From assembly GCA_037447655.1 (NCBI GenBank), contig JBBHKE010003082.1:1-40538 (forward strand): DNA of 40,538 bases, in the 5' to 3' direction. The translations under genes were made by a program, and so were the position numbers. The DNA comes from Zygnema cylindricum. Its lineage: Eukaryota > Streptophyta > Zygnematophyceae > Zygnematales > Zygnemataceae. The notes under the pieces are model-generated. The model made no database searches. It saw only the letters and a list, made by a program, of their open reading frames with translations, and had not been told where the DNA came from. Positions 21,293 to 32,084 of the stretch are shown in pieces (the stretch's first letter is position 1; every line of letters begins with the position of its first letter).

Positions 21293-22336
21293 TGTAGGAA
21301 TTAATGGTTTTAAGTATTTTCTAGGTCTGAATAGAAAGAAAGAAGCCGAGGCAGTCTACCTCTAACTTCTCTCTCCAACTCTCAAACTTGTCGCAGTCAC
21401 TGAGAAATTGGAGAGGAAGCTAGAGCCATGGCTACCTAGGCTATCCTGAGGTTTACGGGAAATTTATATTAGTCTATGGATTAATTACTAAAAGGTATGT
21501 GCCGGCGACAGGATTTGATCCTGGTACCTGCCGGCCGTCAGAGTGTAGATAGCCGGTAGCCTTAGCCGTTAAGTCTAGAAGTAGTGTTACATAGTATATA
21601 GTACGATAATGATTTAAACATGTACACATAGGATAAATCAATTAACTATAACTGTTAACGGGATACATCGATATGGTAGTGTAAAAGTACGAATTGCGGT
21701 ACGGATAAGAAATCAATACCGCGCATTGATTTCGTAAGCGAAACAAATTCCGCGCATGTATTTATTACGGCTACGATCAAATGCGAGTTTAATCGGACGG
21801 CCAGAATTAGCGCAGAGATCGCGGAAGAAGAATTTGGCGGTTTGTGGGCATAGCCACATCGGATGACACGTGCGAAATTACATTGGATCGTGGTATCTCT
21901 AGAGATTACGGCCCCGAATTTGGATATGACATGTGTCAACATTAAAGCCATGTTGTACAATTTCCGTACATAAAGTACACCGGCGACTGTACTTTTGTGT
22001 ACGGAGGAGAAATCTGATTGGTTCCGTACATCAGTAGATAGAGTCTGTGAGAGAGATAGAACTTAGAAAAATTAGGAGATAGGATCCTCTCTTCAGAGAG
22101 CTTCTGTACAGAAGGTCAACTTTGACCCTCCATAACTTACTACGCAGGGGAGCTAATTCAGAGATTCTTTTTGCCATCGACCCAGGGGAGTCATGCCTTC
22201 ACAGGGTGCAGGTGGTCAGAGTTTTTGTCTTCCAGGGTGACAGTTGTTTTTGCTGAAACACAAAGGGGTCAAAATTATCCTAGAGGCTTCTTGGAAGCTG
22301 TCCACTCTGAGGACTTATGGAGGTATCGCAGTTTTA
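21293..22336 (+). repeat. Copia C 5' LTR
   Basis: Starts TGTAGGAATTAATGG; ends where the primer site begins. Matches 26680-27735 throughout. 1044 bp. Confidence 0.9.
21500..21579 (-). other. Antisense tRNA-like block in C 5' LTR
   Basis: The minus strand carries ACTTAACGGCTAAGGCTACC (D-arm/A-box-like) and CCAGGATCAAATCCTG, a T-arm with a good stem. The T-arm reads like that of initiator tRNA-Met (CCAGGATCGAAACCTGG) with few changes. Acceptor halves do not pair. Confidence 0.55.
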
Positions 22337-22351
22337 GGTTATGGGCCCACC
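22337..22351 (+). other. Primer-binding site of C
   Basis: GGTTATGGGCCCACC, complementary to the initiator tRNA-Met anticodon arm over 15 bases; the gag ATG at 22341 lies inside it. Confidence 0.7.
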
Positions 22352-23623
22352 CTCTAGGGTACCAATCTTTAATGGAACTGGCTTCATATACTGGGAAAGT
22401 ATGATGATAGGAGCTCTATTCGAAAAAAGGTTTTGTGGGATAGTGAGTGGATTGTTGGGGCGTCCATCAAGTCTTGGAATTCCTCCAGGGTTTGGAGGAA
22501 GCAGATTCACCAGGAAAGAGGATCCACCTTCATCGGAGGAAACAAAAGAAGGAGAGGTGGTGGACAAAGGAAAGGAGAAGGAGGTGACCACACCAATAGC
22601 AACTGGTTCGGCATTCATGTCACTTATTTCGAGGAACGAGGAGAATGATACTAAACCTGGGACTTTAACAATATGGCGGCAAAACACTTCATCCTACGCC
22701 ATCTCACTCAAGGACTTGCATGTCCTCATTTGCAGGTAGAAAGGGCATCCGATCTTTGGATGGCTCTCATAGAGATGTACCGAAGTGGTACGATTCAGCA
22801 ACAACAGTTGGCTGATCAGAAAGTTAAGGAGTATGTATACAAAGGGGGAAATATGTTGGATTTTTGCAATGAGCTTGCTACACTCTTCATGGAGCTAGAG
22901 AGTGCGGGAAAAGATTTTAGTGAAAAAGAAAAGGTTAACTGTTTACTGATGAAGTTACCTGATGAGTTCGTGAACATAGTTTACCGTGTGCAGGACTTGC
23001 CTGACTCAAGGTGGATATGGAACTCAGTGGTAGGGATGATTCTCGTTCAAGAGAATACAATTGAGATCCGAAGGGGAGGAAAGAGTGGCCAAGCCTTGGC
23101 AATAGCAACTGATTAGAGGAACAGAGATTCCCGAAAACCGGTCAGAAACTATGGGGGTAGGGAGCAGAAAAAACAGGCCGACGAGTTCGAACAAAGGGCT
23201 CCCAAAGGTTTATGTCATTTTTGTAAGAAACCAAGGCACTATATGGCAGAGTGCACTAAGCTAACCGAGCTTCGGTTAAAAGAGGGGCAGACCGGTGGTA
23301 CCCTGAGAGGAAAGAAAAAGGCCCTTGTCACACAGGTACTTGAGGCTGAATCCGAAGACGAGGACAATGAGCTCCTTTTGATTGAGGAGTTGGAGGCGAA
23401 AAATGAGGTCGAAATTCCACGAAGGCAGAAATGTGCTTACGGTGGATTGAAAGGTGAAGCACGCTGGATTGTAGATTCAAGTGCCTCCATGCACATGTGT
23501 AAGGATAGACACCTGTTCACTAAGATAAGAAAGATTACCAACGTAGAGATAGAGTACGGAGATGGGAGGATAGTCACCACTACTCTTGTAGGATCAGTAG
23601 ATCTAAAAGTGTTAGTAGAATGA
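22341..23623 (+). pseudogene. gag: Copia C gag and protease, broken
   Basis: MGPPSRVPIFNGTGFIYWES opens at the ATG inside the primer site; the frame ends at 22739. A second frame, 22673-23116, holds the copia-type gag core (TIQQQQLADQKVKEYVYKG, LLMKLPDEFVNIV). After a stop, an intact zinc knuckle (CHFCKKPRHYMAEC, 23213-23254) leads into the protease, where WIVDSSAS (23474-23488) keeps the catalytic Asp but has Ser for Gly. The frame stops at 23623, one codon past KVLVE. Two gag frames and a stop mean it cannot make a single polyprotein. Confidence 0.85.
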
Positions 23624-23796
23624 AAGACATCCATATTAACATTCTCCGATGTATTATTTATTCCGGAGCTGAACAAAAACCTTATCTCTACATCTCTATT
23701 AGATGATAAGGATTTTTTACTAGCACTAGGGAAGGAGTCTTTACTGCTAGTTTTGAGGAGGATGTCTATTTCATTGCTGAGAAAGGTAACCATGGG

Positions 23797-24715
23797 ATGT
23801 TTAGGCTGATCTTAAGTAATGAAACGAAAAAACTTTATTATGTTGGTGTTCATGATATTATGATGTGGCATAAGAGGCTTGGGCATGTGAATCTAGACAA
23901 GTTAAGAGAGATGAAAAAGATGGGAGTGGTGGAAGGGATTAAGTTTAGTGAGAGTGATAATATAAGTGATAAGAGTGGGTGTGCTCAAGGTAAAACACTC
24001 TGATTACCCTTTTCTAAAACAGCCACCTATAAAGGAGAATAAATTCTAGATCAAGTACACACAGATATTTGGGGACCGGCTAGAGTACCCTCACCGGGGG
24101 GGGAAGAGATTTATGATGACTATCACTGATGATTGGTCTCGGTATTCCCGAGTGTATTTTTTGAAAAACAAGTCCGACGCTCAGGATTGTTTTAGACAAT
24201 ATAAAGCATGGAGCCAAAAACTCCATGAAACTCCAATCAAGAGAATAAGGAGTGACAATGGTGGAGAGTATACTTCTAACCAGTTTGAGGATTTTCTGAG
24301 GGAAGATGGGGTCCAACACCAAAAGACAGTTCCACAAAAACCCGGAACAGAATGGGGTAGCTGAAAGGTTAAATAGAACACTAAGTGATAGTGCTAGAAG
24401 TATGTTGTCAGATAAGAAGATAGGAAAAAGGTTTTGGGCAGAAGCAATGAACTATGCTAATTACCTCAAAAATAGAGTTCTTACTTCAGCTATAAAAGAT
24501 CAAACACCTTATGAGAGATGGACAAGCCGGAAACCAGACATATCTCACTTAAAGGTTTTTGACAGTCAAGTATTTAGTCTAGATACAGATCATTCTAATT
24601 GTAAGCTAGATCCTAAACGAAAATCGGGATACTTATTAGGATATGATGAGGATGTTAAATGATATAGAGTTTATGATCTAAAAACGGAAGATATAATCTT
24701 TGTAAAACATCTAGT
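23797..24715 (+). pseudogene. Copia C integrase, frameshifted
   Basis: The pre-integrase motif HKRLGHVN...SGC at 23870-23985 has lost one Cys of the zinc site (KSGC against CSGC in B). All three catalytic acids are present: TDIWGP (about 24061), RSDNGGEYTS, NGVAERLNRT. The frame breaks at a run of eight G (24096-24103), again between 24113-24364 and 24306-24662, and at a stop at 24660-24662. The GYDED and VYDLK motifs of the C-terminal part are readable to 24715. Confidence 0.85.
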
Positions 24716-24719
24716 AGTT

Positions 24720-25981
24720 ATGGATGAAAGAAAGTCTGTGGATCCCTTCAAATATGCAAAGTCATTAAAAATCAGATTTGAGTCAGAAAATTCCGATGAC
24801 ATTGGGCTTCCTAACTATCCAGGTTTTAGAGAAGATGACATTCTTGCAGGTACAAATCAGACTGAAAAGGACTTGGCTGTGGAAACTCCAGTGACAACTC
24901 TACCCGAAGCGGAAGACGTGGTGGAAATTGATTCAGAATCAAAGGATAGGGGAGAAGCCGAGTTTGTTGGAAAGAATCCACGAGAACCATCTATTTCGGC
25001 CTCTGATTTGAAGGGGGGAAGGAGAAGTAGCAAAAGACTGCAAGAAAAACAGATTAATAACAAGGTAACTAAACTATCTCATCAAGATGAACCTCAAACT
25101 TATGGAGAGGCGATGACTTGTCCAGAAAAAAATCGGTGGAAGATAGCCATCAATGAGGAGATGGCCTCAATTATGGCAGCCGATGCTTGGGAGCAGGTGG
25201 ATTGTCCACCTAACCGAAAACCAATCGGTTGTAAGTGGGTTTTCAAATTAAAATTGAACCCAGATTACACAATCGAGCGCTACAAGGCCCGACTAGTGGC
25301 AAAGGGATTTACACAAAAGGAGGGAATTGACTACGAGGAAACCTTTGCCCCGGTGGTCAGATTTCCTCCGTCCGCATACTTCTCAGTTTAGCAGCAGCGG
25401 AAGACATGGAAGTGCATCAGATGGACATCAAGAAAGCCTTTTTGCATGGAGAATTGGAAGAGGAGATCTTCATGCGACAACCCGAATGATTTGTGGAGGA
25501 AGGAGAGGAGAGTAAGGTATGCAGGCTGATTAAAACTCTTTATGGTTTGAAACAGGCGCCTCGACGATGGAATAACAAGCTTGATGTGTTTCTTACCGGT
25601 CTGGGATATATTCGAATCAGCTCAGATCACTCAATCTATATTTTCGAAGATGAGGAAGGTTTTTTATTTATTGCAATTTATGTTGATGATTTGCTTGTTT
25701 TAAGTAAATCAATAGAAAAAATTAATTAATTGAAAACCGATCTTAAACGGAGATTTGAAATGAAAGATATGGGAGAAGCAAAATATATTTTGGGAATTCA
25801 AGTAGAGAGAGACCGAAAAAGGAAAATTATAAGACTCACTCAAAAGGAAGCAATAGGGAACATGCTTGAAAAATTTCAATTGGATAAAGCTAATAGTTGT
25901 ACAACTCCAATGGAGTTTAAGAAGGGAAGTGAGGAAGAAGGAGTCATAGTCTTAGACGAGGAATTATTTCCTGAAGAATAG
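24720..25981 (+). pseudogene. Copia C reverse transcriptase, frameshifted
   Basis: The frame 24720-25391 carries an acidic linker, then WEQVDCPPNRKPIGCKWVFK, RYKARLVAKGFTQKEGIDYE and ETFAPVVRF, and shifts at about 25370. MDIKKAFLHGELEEEIFM is readable in the next frame with a stop near 25487. LYGLKQAPRRWNNKL and an intact YVDD (25679-25690) lie in 25493-25729. After one stop (TAA 25727), RRFEMKDMGEAKYILGIQ runs to 25981. Domain order is normal; two frameshifts or stops separate the parts. Confidence 0.88.
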
Positions 25982-25987
25982 AAGTTC

Positions 25988-26662
25988 ATGCAGACTATTC
26001 TTTACAGGCAAGTAGTGGGAAATCTAATCTATTTTATGAATTGTACCCGGCCGGATTTAGCTGCAGCAGTAGGAGTGCTGAGTAGAAGTCTAAATGCTCC
26101 CACTAAGAAGGATTGGGAGGCAGCTAAGAGAGTCCTTAGATATTTGATAGGAACTAGGGATATATGGTTGCATTTGGGTGGGGAGAATACAGACATCACT
26201 ACTTGGAGTGATGCCAGTTATGGTGATGCTCCGACGAGGAGATGCACTTCTGGATATGTATTATATGTGGGTGATTTGGCTTGCTGTTGGAGTAGCAAAC
26301 AGCAAAAGGTTATTGCTCAGTCCACCGTGGAGGCTGAATATATGGCCTCTTGCTCTGTTGTAAAAGAATTGATGTGGGTCAAGTCTTTGCTTGGTGAGTT
26401 TGGGCATCTTAAGAGTGGTGTGCAAAAAATATTTTGTGATAATCAAGCAGCAAATGCTATTTCTGCCAATCCTAAACATCATTTTAAAGCCAAACACATG
26501 GACATCAGACTCAGCTTTGATAGAGAGAAAGTAGAAAACAAAATAATTAGTTTAGAGTACAGACCAGATAGTGAGATGGTAGCAGATATGATGACCAAAC
26601 CTGTGCCTTCCCCTAAGCTAATTTTTCTGCAGGGAGAAGTGTGGTCTGAAATTAAAGATTGA
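25988..26662 (+). pseudogene. Copia C RNase H
   Basis: The domain is open and complete over 224 codons: QVVGNLIYFMNCTRPDLAAA, DWEAAKRVLRYL, TTWSDASYGD (first Asp), CCWSSKQQKVIAQST, VEAEYMASC (Glu), IFCDNQAA (Asp), HHFKAKHMDIR and the end motif DMMTKPVP. It is preceded by a stop (TAG at 25979-25981), so it is cut off from the RT. It is the best-kept pol domain of the family in this window. Confidence 0.88.
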
Positions 26663-26671
26663 CTAGAAAAT

Positions 26672-26679
26672 AAGGGGAG
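26672..26679 (+). other. Polypurine tract of C
   Basis: AAGGGGAG directly before the 3' LTR, same as in B. Confidence 0.8.
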
Positions 26680-27735
26680 TGTAGAAATTAATGGTACATT
26701 TTTAGTATTTTCTAGGTCTAAATAGAAATATAGAAAGAAGCCGAGGCAGTCTACCTCTAACTTCTCTCTCCAACTCTCGAACTTGTCGCAGTCAATGAGA
26801 AATAGGAGAGGGAGGTAGAGCCATGGCTACCTAGGCTATCCAGAGGTTTACGGGAAAATATATATTAGTTAGGAGTTTATTTACTAAAAGTTATGTGCCG
26901 GCCACAGGATTTGATCCTGGTACCTACCGGCCGGCAGACAGCCGGTAGCGGTTAGCCTTAGCCGTTAAGTCTAGAAGTAGTTTTACGTACTATATGGTTT
27001 GATAATTATTTAAGAATTTATACGTAGGGTAGTAAATTTAACTGGAACAGTTTTACGGGAGACATAGATCCAATAATGTAAAAGTACGGATTACGGTACG
27101 AATAAGAAAAGAATACCGCGCATTTATTTATTTAGCGAAACGAATACCGCGCATGTATTTATTACGGCTACGATTTAATGTGAATTTAATCGGACGGTCG
27201 GAATTCACGCTGAGATCGCGGAAGAGGATTTCGGCGGTTTGTGGTCATCGCCACATCGGATGACACGTGGTGAAGTAACATTGGATCGTGGTATCTCCTG
27301 AGATTATGGCACCGAATCCGGATATGACATGTGTCGATATTTAGGCCATATCGTCCAGTGTCCGTATAGAAAGTACACCGGCCGCTGTACTTTTGTGAAC
27401 GGACTGAAATCTGATTGGTTCCGTACATCAGTAGATAGAGTCTGTGAGAGGGATAGGACTTAGAAAAATTAGAAGATAGGACCCTCTCTCCCAGAGAGCT
27501 TCTGTACAAAAGGTCAACTTTGACCCTCCATAACTTACTGCTCAGGGGAGCAAATTCAGAGATTCTTTTTGCTATCGACTCAGGGGAGTCTTGTCTTCAC
27601 AGGGGTGAAGTTGGTCAGCGTTTTTGTCTGCCAGGGTGGCAGTTATTTTTGCTTAAACACAAAGGGGTCAGGATTATCCTAGAGGCTTCTTGGAAGCTGT
27701 CCACTCTGAGGACTTATGGAGGTCTCAGAGTTACA
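26680..27735 (+). repeat. Copia C 3' LTR
   Basis: Starts TGTAGAAATTAATGG and ends GAGTTACA at 27735, before the AGACT duplication. 1056 bp. Confidence 0.9.
26896..26975 (-). other. Antisense tRNA-like block in C 3' LTR
   Basis: Same minus-strand D-arm and T-arm (CCAGGATCAAATCCTG) as in the 5' LTR; the centre is shorter by a few bases. Confidence 0.55.
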
Positions 27736-30700
27736 AGACTTACAAACTGACACAATTGAAGTGGATATTCAGGGTCATAAAATGAAAGTTGTGTGTGAAA
27801 TAATGAATTTAGGAAGTGAGGAACTAATTCTGGGAAAGCCTAGGTTAACAGAACATAATCCTCAAATTAATTGGGAAATTAACACCTTAAAAGTGAAGTC
27901 TGAAAACGGTTGGAAGGTTTTGCAAGCATTATCTCCTAAGAAATTGCATAGGAATCATATAAACAATATAACCAGATTAGGAGTGGAAGGTTTAATATCT
28001 GCTAAACAATTTAAAAAGCACTTAAAAGATAAAACAAATCATGCTTTCTTGTTGTTAGTAACTGAGGCAGTTACTGATGAAAGAGGGGGAGAAAACAATA
28101 ACATTGATGTCATCCCTAAATCAGACACCACTAAAACTTTTGAAAAACTAAAATATGATTTTGTAACTGACATTAATACATCTGATGTTGCTGTTAAAGA
28201 TTTGATTTTTGAATTTCAAGATGTTTTTCCTAATGATTTACCCTCAGGAAGGCCACCTTCCCGAGATGTAGAACATGTTATTAACCTTGAACCTGGATGT
28301 AATCCTCCTGTCACAGGAATTTATAAGCACAGTTTCTTTGAGCAAGAGGAGTTAAAGAAACAGATCAAAGAACTCTTAGAGAAAGGACATATTCAGCCCA
28401 GCAAATCACCGTATGGAGCACCAGTTCTCTTTGTCAAAAAAAAGGACGGAACGTTGAGAATGTGTGTCGATTATCGTAGTCTGAACAAGATTACGGTGAA
28501 GGATAAGTATCCGTTACCTTTAATTTCTGATTTGATAGATCGTTTAAAAGGTGCTAAAGTATTTTCATTGATTGACCTGCGTAGTGGCTTTAATCAGGTG
28601 CCAATCAGAATTGAGGATGTTGATAAAACTGCTTTCAGGACTAGGGTGGGTCATTTTGAATGGATAGTAATGCCATTCGGCTTAACGAATGCACCGCCTA
28701 CTTACCAAAGATTAATGAACCAAACTTTTTCTGATTACATAGATGAGTTTGTTCAGGTGTTTATTGATGATATTCTAATTTACAGTGAATCTAGAGAACA
28801 ACATGTAATTCATTTAAGAAAAGTGTTAGAAAGGTTAAAAGAAAGAAAATTATACGGAAAATTGTCAAAATCCAGCTTTCTTAAAAGTGAACAATTATTT
28901 TTGGGACATATAGTTAGTGGGGAAGGTGTTAAAACAGATCCATCCAAAATCACTGCAATCCAAAGTTGGAAGCAACCTACTAATGTCACGGAAGTTAGAT
29001 CATTTTTGGGATTGGCCACTTACTACAGGAAATTTATAAAGAACTTCAGTATGATCGCTGCACCTTTGACGGATTTGCTTCGGGAAAAGGAGACGTTTGC
29101 GTGGGGAGCTGATCAAGAGAGAGCATTCGAGGAACTAAAAGGGAAGTTGACCTCTGCTCCTACACTGGTGTATCCTGACCCTGCTGGGGAATTTGAAGTT
29201 CTGATTACTACAGATGCATCTGACAAAGGTCTAGGTGCAGTCATAAGTCAAAAAGTCGGCAAACACTTTCATCCTATTGCTTTTGAGTCCAGAAAATTCA
29301 ATGATGCTGAAAAGAACTATACAGCACAAGAAAAAGAATTACTTGCAATTGTACATGCATTGGTGAAATGGCGATGTTATTTGCATAATAAAGAATTTAC
29401 AGTTCACTGTGATAATAAAGCCCTTTCTTATTTGCAGAGATTAAGTGATGCACAGATTATGACTGGCAGACAGGTTAGGTGGATGCAAAAATTAGCATAT
29501 TTCAAATTTAATGTCAAACATATTCCTGGGAAGACAAATGTAGTTGCAGATCCTTTAAGTAGATGTTTTGAAATAAGTGTTATGGTTCAGGATGAATTGT
29601 TTTTAGATACTGTTAGAAATGGTTATGATAAAGATCCTTATTTTGCTGTGATTTGCAAAAATATTTCGGGAGGAAATTCTGACCCATTGAATGAGAGGCA
29701 TGTCAAAAACTTTAGACTAGAGGCTGGTTTACTGTATTTGCAAATTGGGGATAGATTATGCATTCCTGAAGTCGGAGACTTAAGAAAACAAATTTTACGG
29801 GAAGCTCATGAGCATTTAGGACATCTAGGTCGAGATAAAACCCTTAGTCGGTTGCAAAGTAGATTGTTTTGGCCTGGGATGGCAAAAGAGGTGTCAAAAC
29901 ACGTAGAAAGTTGTGTCCCTTGCCAACAGAGTAAACCTAGTACCCAAAAACCTAAAGGTCTCTTAAAACCTTTGGATATTCCCGAAAGACCGTGGGAATC
30001 TGTCAGTATGGATTTTATTGTTAGGTTGCCTGCTACATCTAAAAGGAATGACAGTATCATGGTCGTAGTCGATAGGTTCAGTAAAATGGCAATATTTATC
30101 CCTTGCAAAACTACTCATTCAGTTGTAGATATTTCAAAGTTATATTTTGACAATGTGGTCAGACATCATGGAGTTCCCCTGTCTATAGTCAGTGATAGGG
30201 ATTCTAAATTTACATCTGCATTTTGGAAAGAATTGCAGCAAAATTTAGGTACTGAATTAAAAATGAGTACCTCTTACCATCCTCAGACAGATGGACAAAC
30301 AGAAAGGATGAATCGTACACTGGAAGAAATGCTTAGGACTATTTGCAGTGGAGTTCAAAACACATGGGAATCCAAACTGCCATTAATGGAATTTGCATAC
30401 AATTCATGTAAACATGCTAGTACAGGATTCTCACCATTTGAAGTTGCATACGGATACCAACCGAGAGAAGCATTAGACTTAATAACAGGGATCACACAAG
30501 AGAATAGGGGTTCAGGAACGGAATTTTGGGAATATATTCAAACAGTTTGGAGAACTGTCCGTGATGCATTAGTAGAGGCACAAAGGAGGCAAGAATTAAA
30601 TGCTAACCGCAAACGGGGTGATTGGGTGTTACGCACAGGTGACAAGGTTTGGCTTTCTACAACTCATTACAGGTGCAAGATCGACGGACAATCGGATCCT

Positions 30701-31066
30701 ACGGGGAAATTTGCTCCTAAGTTCATTGGACCATTTACTGTAATCGAGATGATATCGTCAGTTGCTGCCAAATTGCACTTTCCGGCGTCAACAAAAATTC
30801 ATCCAGTGATACACATTAGCCAATTGAAACCAGCGAATCTTCGACCAACCGAAGGAGAATTGGAATTGGATCCCTCAGTAATTATAGAACCTGAAGTACA
30901 CAGATGGGTAATAGATTGGGTTGGTCAACGGTTCAAGGTCGGAGATACTATATTCTGGCAAGTGCATTATCTAGGGAGGCCTGAGGATGAGTTGACTCTA
31001 GAGGATAAAAATTCTGAATTTTTACAGAGGTATTGGAGAGACAATAATATAGAGGTCCCGTCTTGA
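27716..31066 (+). CDS. pol: Gypsy D pol, intact RT-RNase H-integrase ORF
   Basis: Polyprotein of 1116 codons, the only intact long ORF here. [22 protein letters not shown] and active site FIDD at residues 349-352. RNase [11 protein letters not shown] with Asp 500, [15 protein letters not shown]. Integrase zinc site: His 698/700/703 region with Cys 733 and 736. Integrase core: Asp 766 (SMDFIV), Asp 827 (SDRDSKF), Glu 863 (TERMNRT), a DD35E spacing. A tail after about residue 1053 ([16 protein letters not shown]) looks like a degenerate chromodomain whose WEP motif is not kept. The first codons, with the ATG, lie in the Copia C LTR; native D sequence starts at about codon 8. Known role: copying the RNA and inserting the DNA. 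It has lost its gag and protease link. Confidence 0.93.
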   Translation: MEVSELQDLQTDTIEVDIQGHKMKVVCEIMNLGSEELILGKPRLTEHNPQINWEINTLKVKSENGWKVLQALSPKKLHRNHINNITRLGVEGLISAKQFKKHLKDKTNHAFLLLVTEAVTDERGGENNNIDVIPKSDTTKTFEKLKYDFVTDINTSDVAVKDLIFEFQDVFPNDLPSGRPPSRDVEHVINLEPGCNPPVTGIYKHSFFEQEELKKQIKELLEKGHIQPSKSPYGAPVLFVKKKDGTLRMCVDYRSLNKITVKDKYPLPLISDLIDRLKGAKVFSLIDLRSGFNQVPIRIEDVDKTAFRTRVGHFEWIVMPFGLTNAPPTYQRLMNQTFSDYIDEFVQVFIDDILIYSESREQHVIHLRKVLERLKERKLYGKLSKSSFLKSEQLFLGHIVSGEGVKTDPSKITAIQSWKQPTNVTEVRSFLGLATYYRKFIKNFSMIAAPLTDLLREKETFAWGADQERAFEELKGKLTSAPTLVYPDPAGEFEVLITTDASDKGLGAVISQKVGKHFHPIAFESRKFNDAEKNYTAQEKELLAIVHALVKWRCYLHNKEFTVHCDNKALSYLQRLSDAQIMTGRQVRWMQKLAYFKFNVKHIPGKTNVVADPLSRCFEISVMVQDELFLDTVRNGYDKDPYFAVICKNISGGNSDPLNERHVKNFRLEAGLLYLQIGDRLCIPEVGDLRKQILREAHEHLGHLGRDKTLSRLQSRLFWPGMAKEVSKHVESCVPCQQSKPSTQKPKGLLKPLDIPERPWESVSMDFIVRLPATSKRNDSIMVVVDRFSKMAIFIPCKTTHSVVDISKLYFDNVVRHHGVPLSIVSDRDSKFTSAFWKELQQNLGTELKMSTSYHPQTDGQTERMNRTLEEMLRTICSGVQNTWESKLPLMEFAYNSCKHASTGFSPFEVAYGYQPREALDLITGITQENRGSGTEFWEYIQTVWRTVRDALVEAQRRQELNANRKRGDWVLRTGDKVWLSTTHYRCKIDGQSDPTGKFAPKFIGPFTVIEMISSVAAKLHFPASTKIHPVIHISQLKPANLRPTEGELELDPSVIIEPEVHRWVIDWVGQRFKVGDTIFWQVHYLGRPEDELTLEDKNSEFLQRYWRDNNIEVPS

Positions 31067-31102
31067 GAATTAAAAATGTTTTAACTGAGGGCAGTTAAAA
31101 AT

Positions 31103-31112
31103 AAGGAGGGGA
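31103..31112 (+). other. Polypurine tract of D
   Basis: AAGGAGGGGA, three bases before the 3' LTR. Confidence 0.7.
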
Positions 31113-31115
31113 TGA

Positions 31116-32084
31116 TGTAACAGTAATAGCGGATCGAACTTGTTTATAAAAGGGTATTTAGAGGTTATGATTATAGATTACTAAATTTGGTAGATGTTCG
31201 CGAAAGAACCACGCGATTTGGAGTTATATTTCAAAATTTATAGCTATGGGTGTACTTAGGTGGCAGTGCGAGGTCTAAATAACAGGTGGGTATCATTGAA
31301 ACGGGTTAAGGGTCAAATTAGTACCCAAATTTTGTGTGAACATTTCATAAAGTTCTAATGAAACGTTCAGTATGCATTGTACTTCGTTTCGTACAATTTT
31401 TAGTACGAAACGTCACTTTCACTTAAGGGAATTTCGTAGGAAGTTTCACGTGCGAAATTTGTGAGGCACGATCGTGCGAAGTCGCGTTTCGTTTGGCGCG
31501 CGCTTTTGCACGTAAATGTTAGGTAGTGAAACGTAGCGTTTGATTGGTTAATAAAGTGCTAAGTAGTTAGTAAGAGATTTCGCACATTTTTGCATTGGTC
31601 GGTCCGAGTCCTTGCTGATCAATGATTGGCCCAGGTAAAAGCCTGTTCAAATGGAGCTTTGACTCGCGCCTGGATAGTCTAGAGCGATGATGGATAAATG
31701 GAGAAGTGTAAGAGGAGAGTAGACATCTTTTTCCTTTGGGAAAAGTTTGTGGAAATTCCGGCTGATCTTGGTCCTGTGCGATTAATACCAAATTGGAGGA
31801 AAGGCATTTTGCATTGAAATCTCTTACTAACTAAATAGTGTTTTAGTAGTTAAGAGATAGAATTATTAAGAGTGGAGGGTAGTGGAAAACACTTTAATAA
31901 GAAGGGTTGAGCCACGAGGGCAAGAGACCAAGCTAATGTTATGTGGCAGAAGCTTCTTCTAATTTAAAGTTTATCCTTATGTGAGTGTTGTCAAATGTGG
32001 ATGTGTGTTTTCCAATGTGTGGAATGTGTGGTTGGAATTGTTTGTAGTAATGGGATTTTCTGAGAGGTAGGAGATCCTGTTACA
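31116..32084 (+). repeat. Gypsy D 3' LTR
   Basis: Starts TGTAACAG, ends CTGTTACA; followed by the CCTTG target duplication. 969 bp. Confidence 0.92.

Larger units (their letters stand above)
21293..27735 (+). mobile_element. Copia element C, full length, inside Gypsy D
   Basis: LTR 21293-22336, gag/protease/integrase/RT/RNase H remnants 22341-26662, polypurine tract, LTR 26680-27735. Flanked by AGACT at 21288-21292 and 27736-27740, so this is a simple insertion with a 5-bp duplication. Length 6443 bp. It belongs to the same family as A and B by primer site, gag start and LTR layout, but is clearly diverged from them. Confidence 0.92.
17850..32084 (+). mobile_element. Gypsy element D (chromovirus-like), split by Copia C
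   Basis: Complete Ty3/Gypsy element: LTRs 17850-18822 and 31116-32084, initiator-Met primer site, gag with three zinc knuckles, protease, RT, RNase H and integrase, polypurine tract. It is flanked by CCTTG at 17845-17849 and 32085-32089. Without C (6443 bp plus a 5-bp duplication) it is about 7.8 kb. The two LTRs are near-identical by eye with scattered differences, so insertion is fairly recent. It landed in the RT of Copia E. Confidence 0.92.

Noticed and set aside
17850-32084. Integrated plant virus (pararetrovirus)
   Set aside because: LTRs, target duplication, polypurine tract and integrase show an LTR retrotransposon; no movement or coat protein was found.
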